Positions 4,805 through 5,617 of a DNA stretch of 5,617 bases are shown here, piece after piece. The stretch comes from Vulcanimicrobiota bacterium (GTDB lineage Bacteria; Vulcanimicrobiota; Vulcanimicrobiia; Vulcanimicrobiales; Vulcanimicrobiaceae). The stretch is taken from positions 1 through 5,617 of the forward strand of contig JAFAOZ010000247.1 of assembly GCA_019247395.1 (NCBI GenBank). The letters are read 5' to 3'. Numbering within the stretch: the first letter of the stretch is position 1; each line of letters starts with the position of its first letter. The position numbers were made by a program, and so were the translations under genes. The notes under the pieces were generated by a model. The model saw nothing but the letters and a program-made list of their open reading frames with translations. It was not told the origin of the DNA and did not search any database.

Positions 4805-5617
4805 TTAGTGCGCGAAGTAGCGATAGCTCGAAAAAACCAGCGCGGCGCCGTGGCGGTCGGCGGCAGCGACGACCTCCTCGTCGCGAATCGACCCGCCGGG
4901 CGCGATGATCGCCGTACAGCCGCTCGCGACGGCGGCCTCCAAACCGTCGGCGAACGGAAAGAAGCCGTCGCTGGCACAGGCCGCGCCGGCGGCGTTCTTT
5001 CCGGCGCGCTGGGCGGCGATCTGAACCGCGCTTACGCGATTGGTCTGGCCCGCGCAAATGCCGCGCGTCGTGCCACCCTTGACGATGACGATGCCGTTGC
5101 TCTTGACGTGGTGCACGACGTCCCAAGCAAACGCGAGATCGTGCCACTCTTGCGCATTCGGTTTGCGGCTGCTGACGACGCGCCATTTCTCCGGAGGAGC
5201 GTCGGGATCGTCGTCCTCGGCGAGTACGCCGCCCAGCGCGCTACGCAACCGCAACTCGTGCGCGAGCTCGTCGGGCAGCATCCTGCCGAACTGCATCAAA
5301 CGAAGCTGCTTCTTCGCGCGCAGTATCGCGAGCGCTTCGGCATCGAATCCGGGGGCCGCAACGATCTCTAAAAAGAAATCGCGCAGCTCGTTCGCCGCCG
5401 CGCCGTCGAGCGGCGCGTCGGTTGCGACGATTCCGCCGTATGCGGAGACGGGATCGGCGTGCAGCGCTTCGCGCACCGCAACGGCCACGCTCGAACGCTG
5501 CGCGACCCCACAGGGAACCGCATGTTTGACGATTGCGGCTCGGACGAACCGTCCGCGCTCGCTCCCGAACTCGGCGCCGAGCGGCGCGCGGGAGAGCAAG
5601 CGCAGCGTCGCGTCGAG
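4805..5617 (-). CDS. purH: Bifunctional purine biosynthesis protein PurH, C-terminal AICAR transformylase part (5' end missing)
   Basis: The visible 270 residues are the AICAR formyltransferase portion of PurH, which transfers a formyl group from 10-formyl-tetrahydrofolate to AICAR; the N-terminal IMP cyclohydrolase part would lie beyond the right edge. Numbering from the first visible residue, LDATLRLL (1-8) matches the family's LDAALR segment, and Lys31-His32 in AIVKHAVPCGVA is the catalytic Lys-His pair. DPVSAYGGIVA, FVKSNAIV-like VKSNGIVIVKGGTTRG, AGQTNRVSAVQIA, ASDGFFPFADGLEAA, APGGSIRDEEVVAAAD and the terminal RYFAH follow, all in family order. The length from LDATLR to the stop is slightly shorter than in E. 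coli. Some usually conserved positions differ (Asn to Val in the KHxNPCG segment, Met to Thr in GAGQM, Arg to Ala in FPFRDG). Between LDATLR and the KH motif there is a polar stretch, GAEFGSERGRFVR, a little longer than usual. The frame is intact and ends in TAA at 4805; gloA follows 17 bases later. Confidence 0.95.
   Translation of the reverse strand, partial: LDATLRLLSRAPLGAEFGSERGRFVRAAIVKHAVPCGVAQRSSVAVAVREALHADPVSAYGGIVATDAPLDGAAANELRDFFLEIVAAPGFDAEALAILRAKKQLRLMQFGRMLPDELAHELRLRSALGGVLAEDDDPDAPPEKWRVVSSRKPNAQEWHDLAFAWDVVHHVKSNGIVIVKGGTTRGICAGQTNRVSAVQIAAQRAGKNAAGAACASDGFFPFADGLEAAVASGCTAIIAPGGSIRDEEVVAAADRHGAALVFSSYRYFAH

Noticed and set aside
4314..4808. Plus-strand open frame of 164 codons opposite the glyoxalase gene.
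   Set aside because: It is antisense to a gene with complete GloA metal ligands, overlaps the end of the membrane-protein gene, and has no recognisable motif or ribosome site.

Overview
The window is GC-rich and densely packed, with six protein-coding genes, almost no intergenic space, and no tRNA, rRNA, CRISPR array or insertion sequence that I can see. Five genes lie on the minus strand and one on the plus strand. GmhA and a RfaE1/HldE-type kinase (ADP-heptose synthesis) point to a diderm, Gram-negative-type bacterium with heptose in its envelope polysaccharide. The sequence does not fix the phylum. Short GTCCCGAGCG...CGAGGGAC repeats remind me of little-studied environmental high-GC lineages such as Eremiobacterota or Acidobacteriota, but that is only an impression.

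Layout in transcription order. On the minus strand, from 3173 down to 1, hisS (histidyl-tRNA synthetase), accB (biotin carboxyl carrier protein), gmhA (sedoheptulose-7-phosphate isomerase) and a heptose-7-phosphate kinase gene cut off by the left edge form a chain in which every junction overlaps (TAATG, ATGA, TTGA). They look like one translationally coupled operon mixing protein synthesis, fatty-acid synthesis and envelope-sugar synthesis. A possible promoter lies just upstream of hisS, at about 3227-3232.

Diverging from hisS on the plus strand (3224-4384) is a polytopic membrane protein. It appears to fuse a shortened YraQ/YcgR-type predicted permease to the soluble C-terminal domain of the TIGR03943/YcgQ family. 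In Bacillus these are two neighbouring genes. Its stop codon lies one base from the stop of the convergent next gene.

On the right, again on the minus strand, the C-terminal AICAR transformylase part of purH (entering from the right edge, ending at 4805) is followed after 17 bases by a gloA-like glyoxalase I gene (4787-4386) with all four expected metal ligands.

The two points most worth a second look are the permease/YcgQ fusion, and a tandem 24-bp repeat that forms the last codons of accB and runs up to the gmhA start codon. Everything else looks like ordinary housekeeping sequence. I found no convincing evidence of a wholly new multi-gene system.
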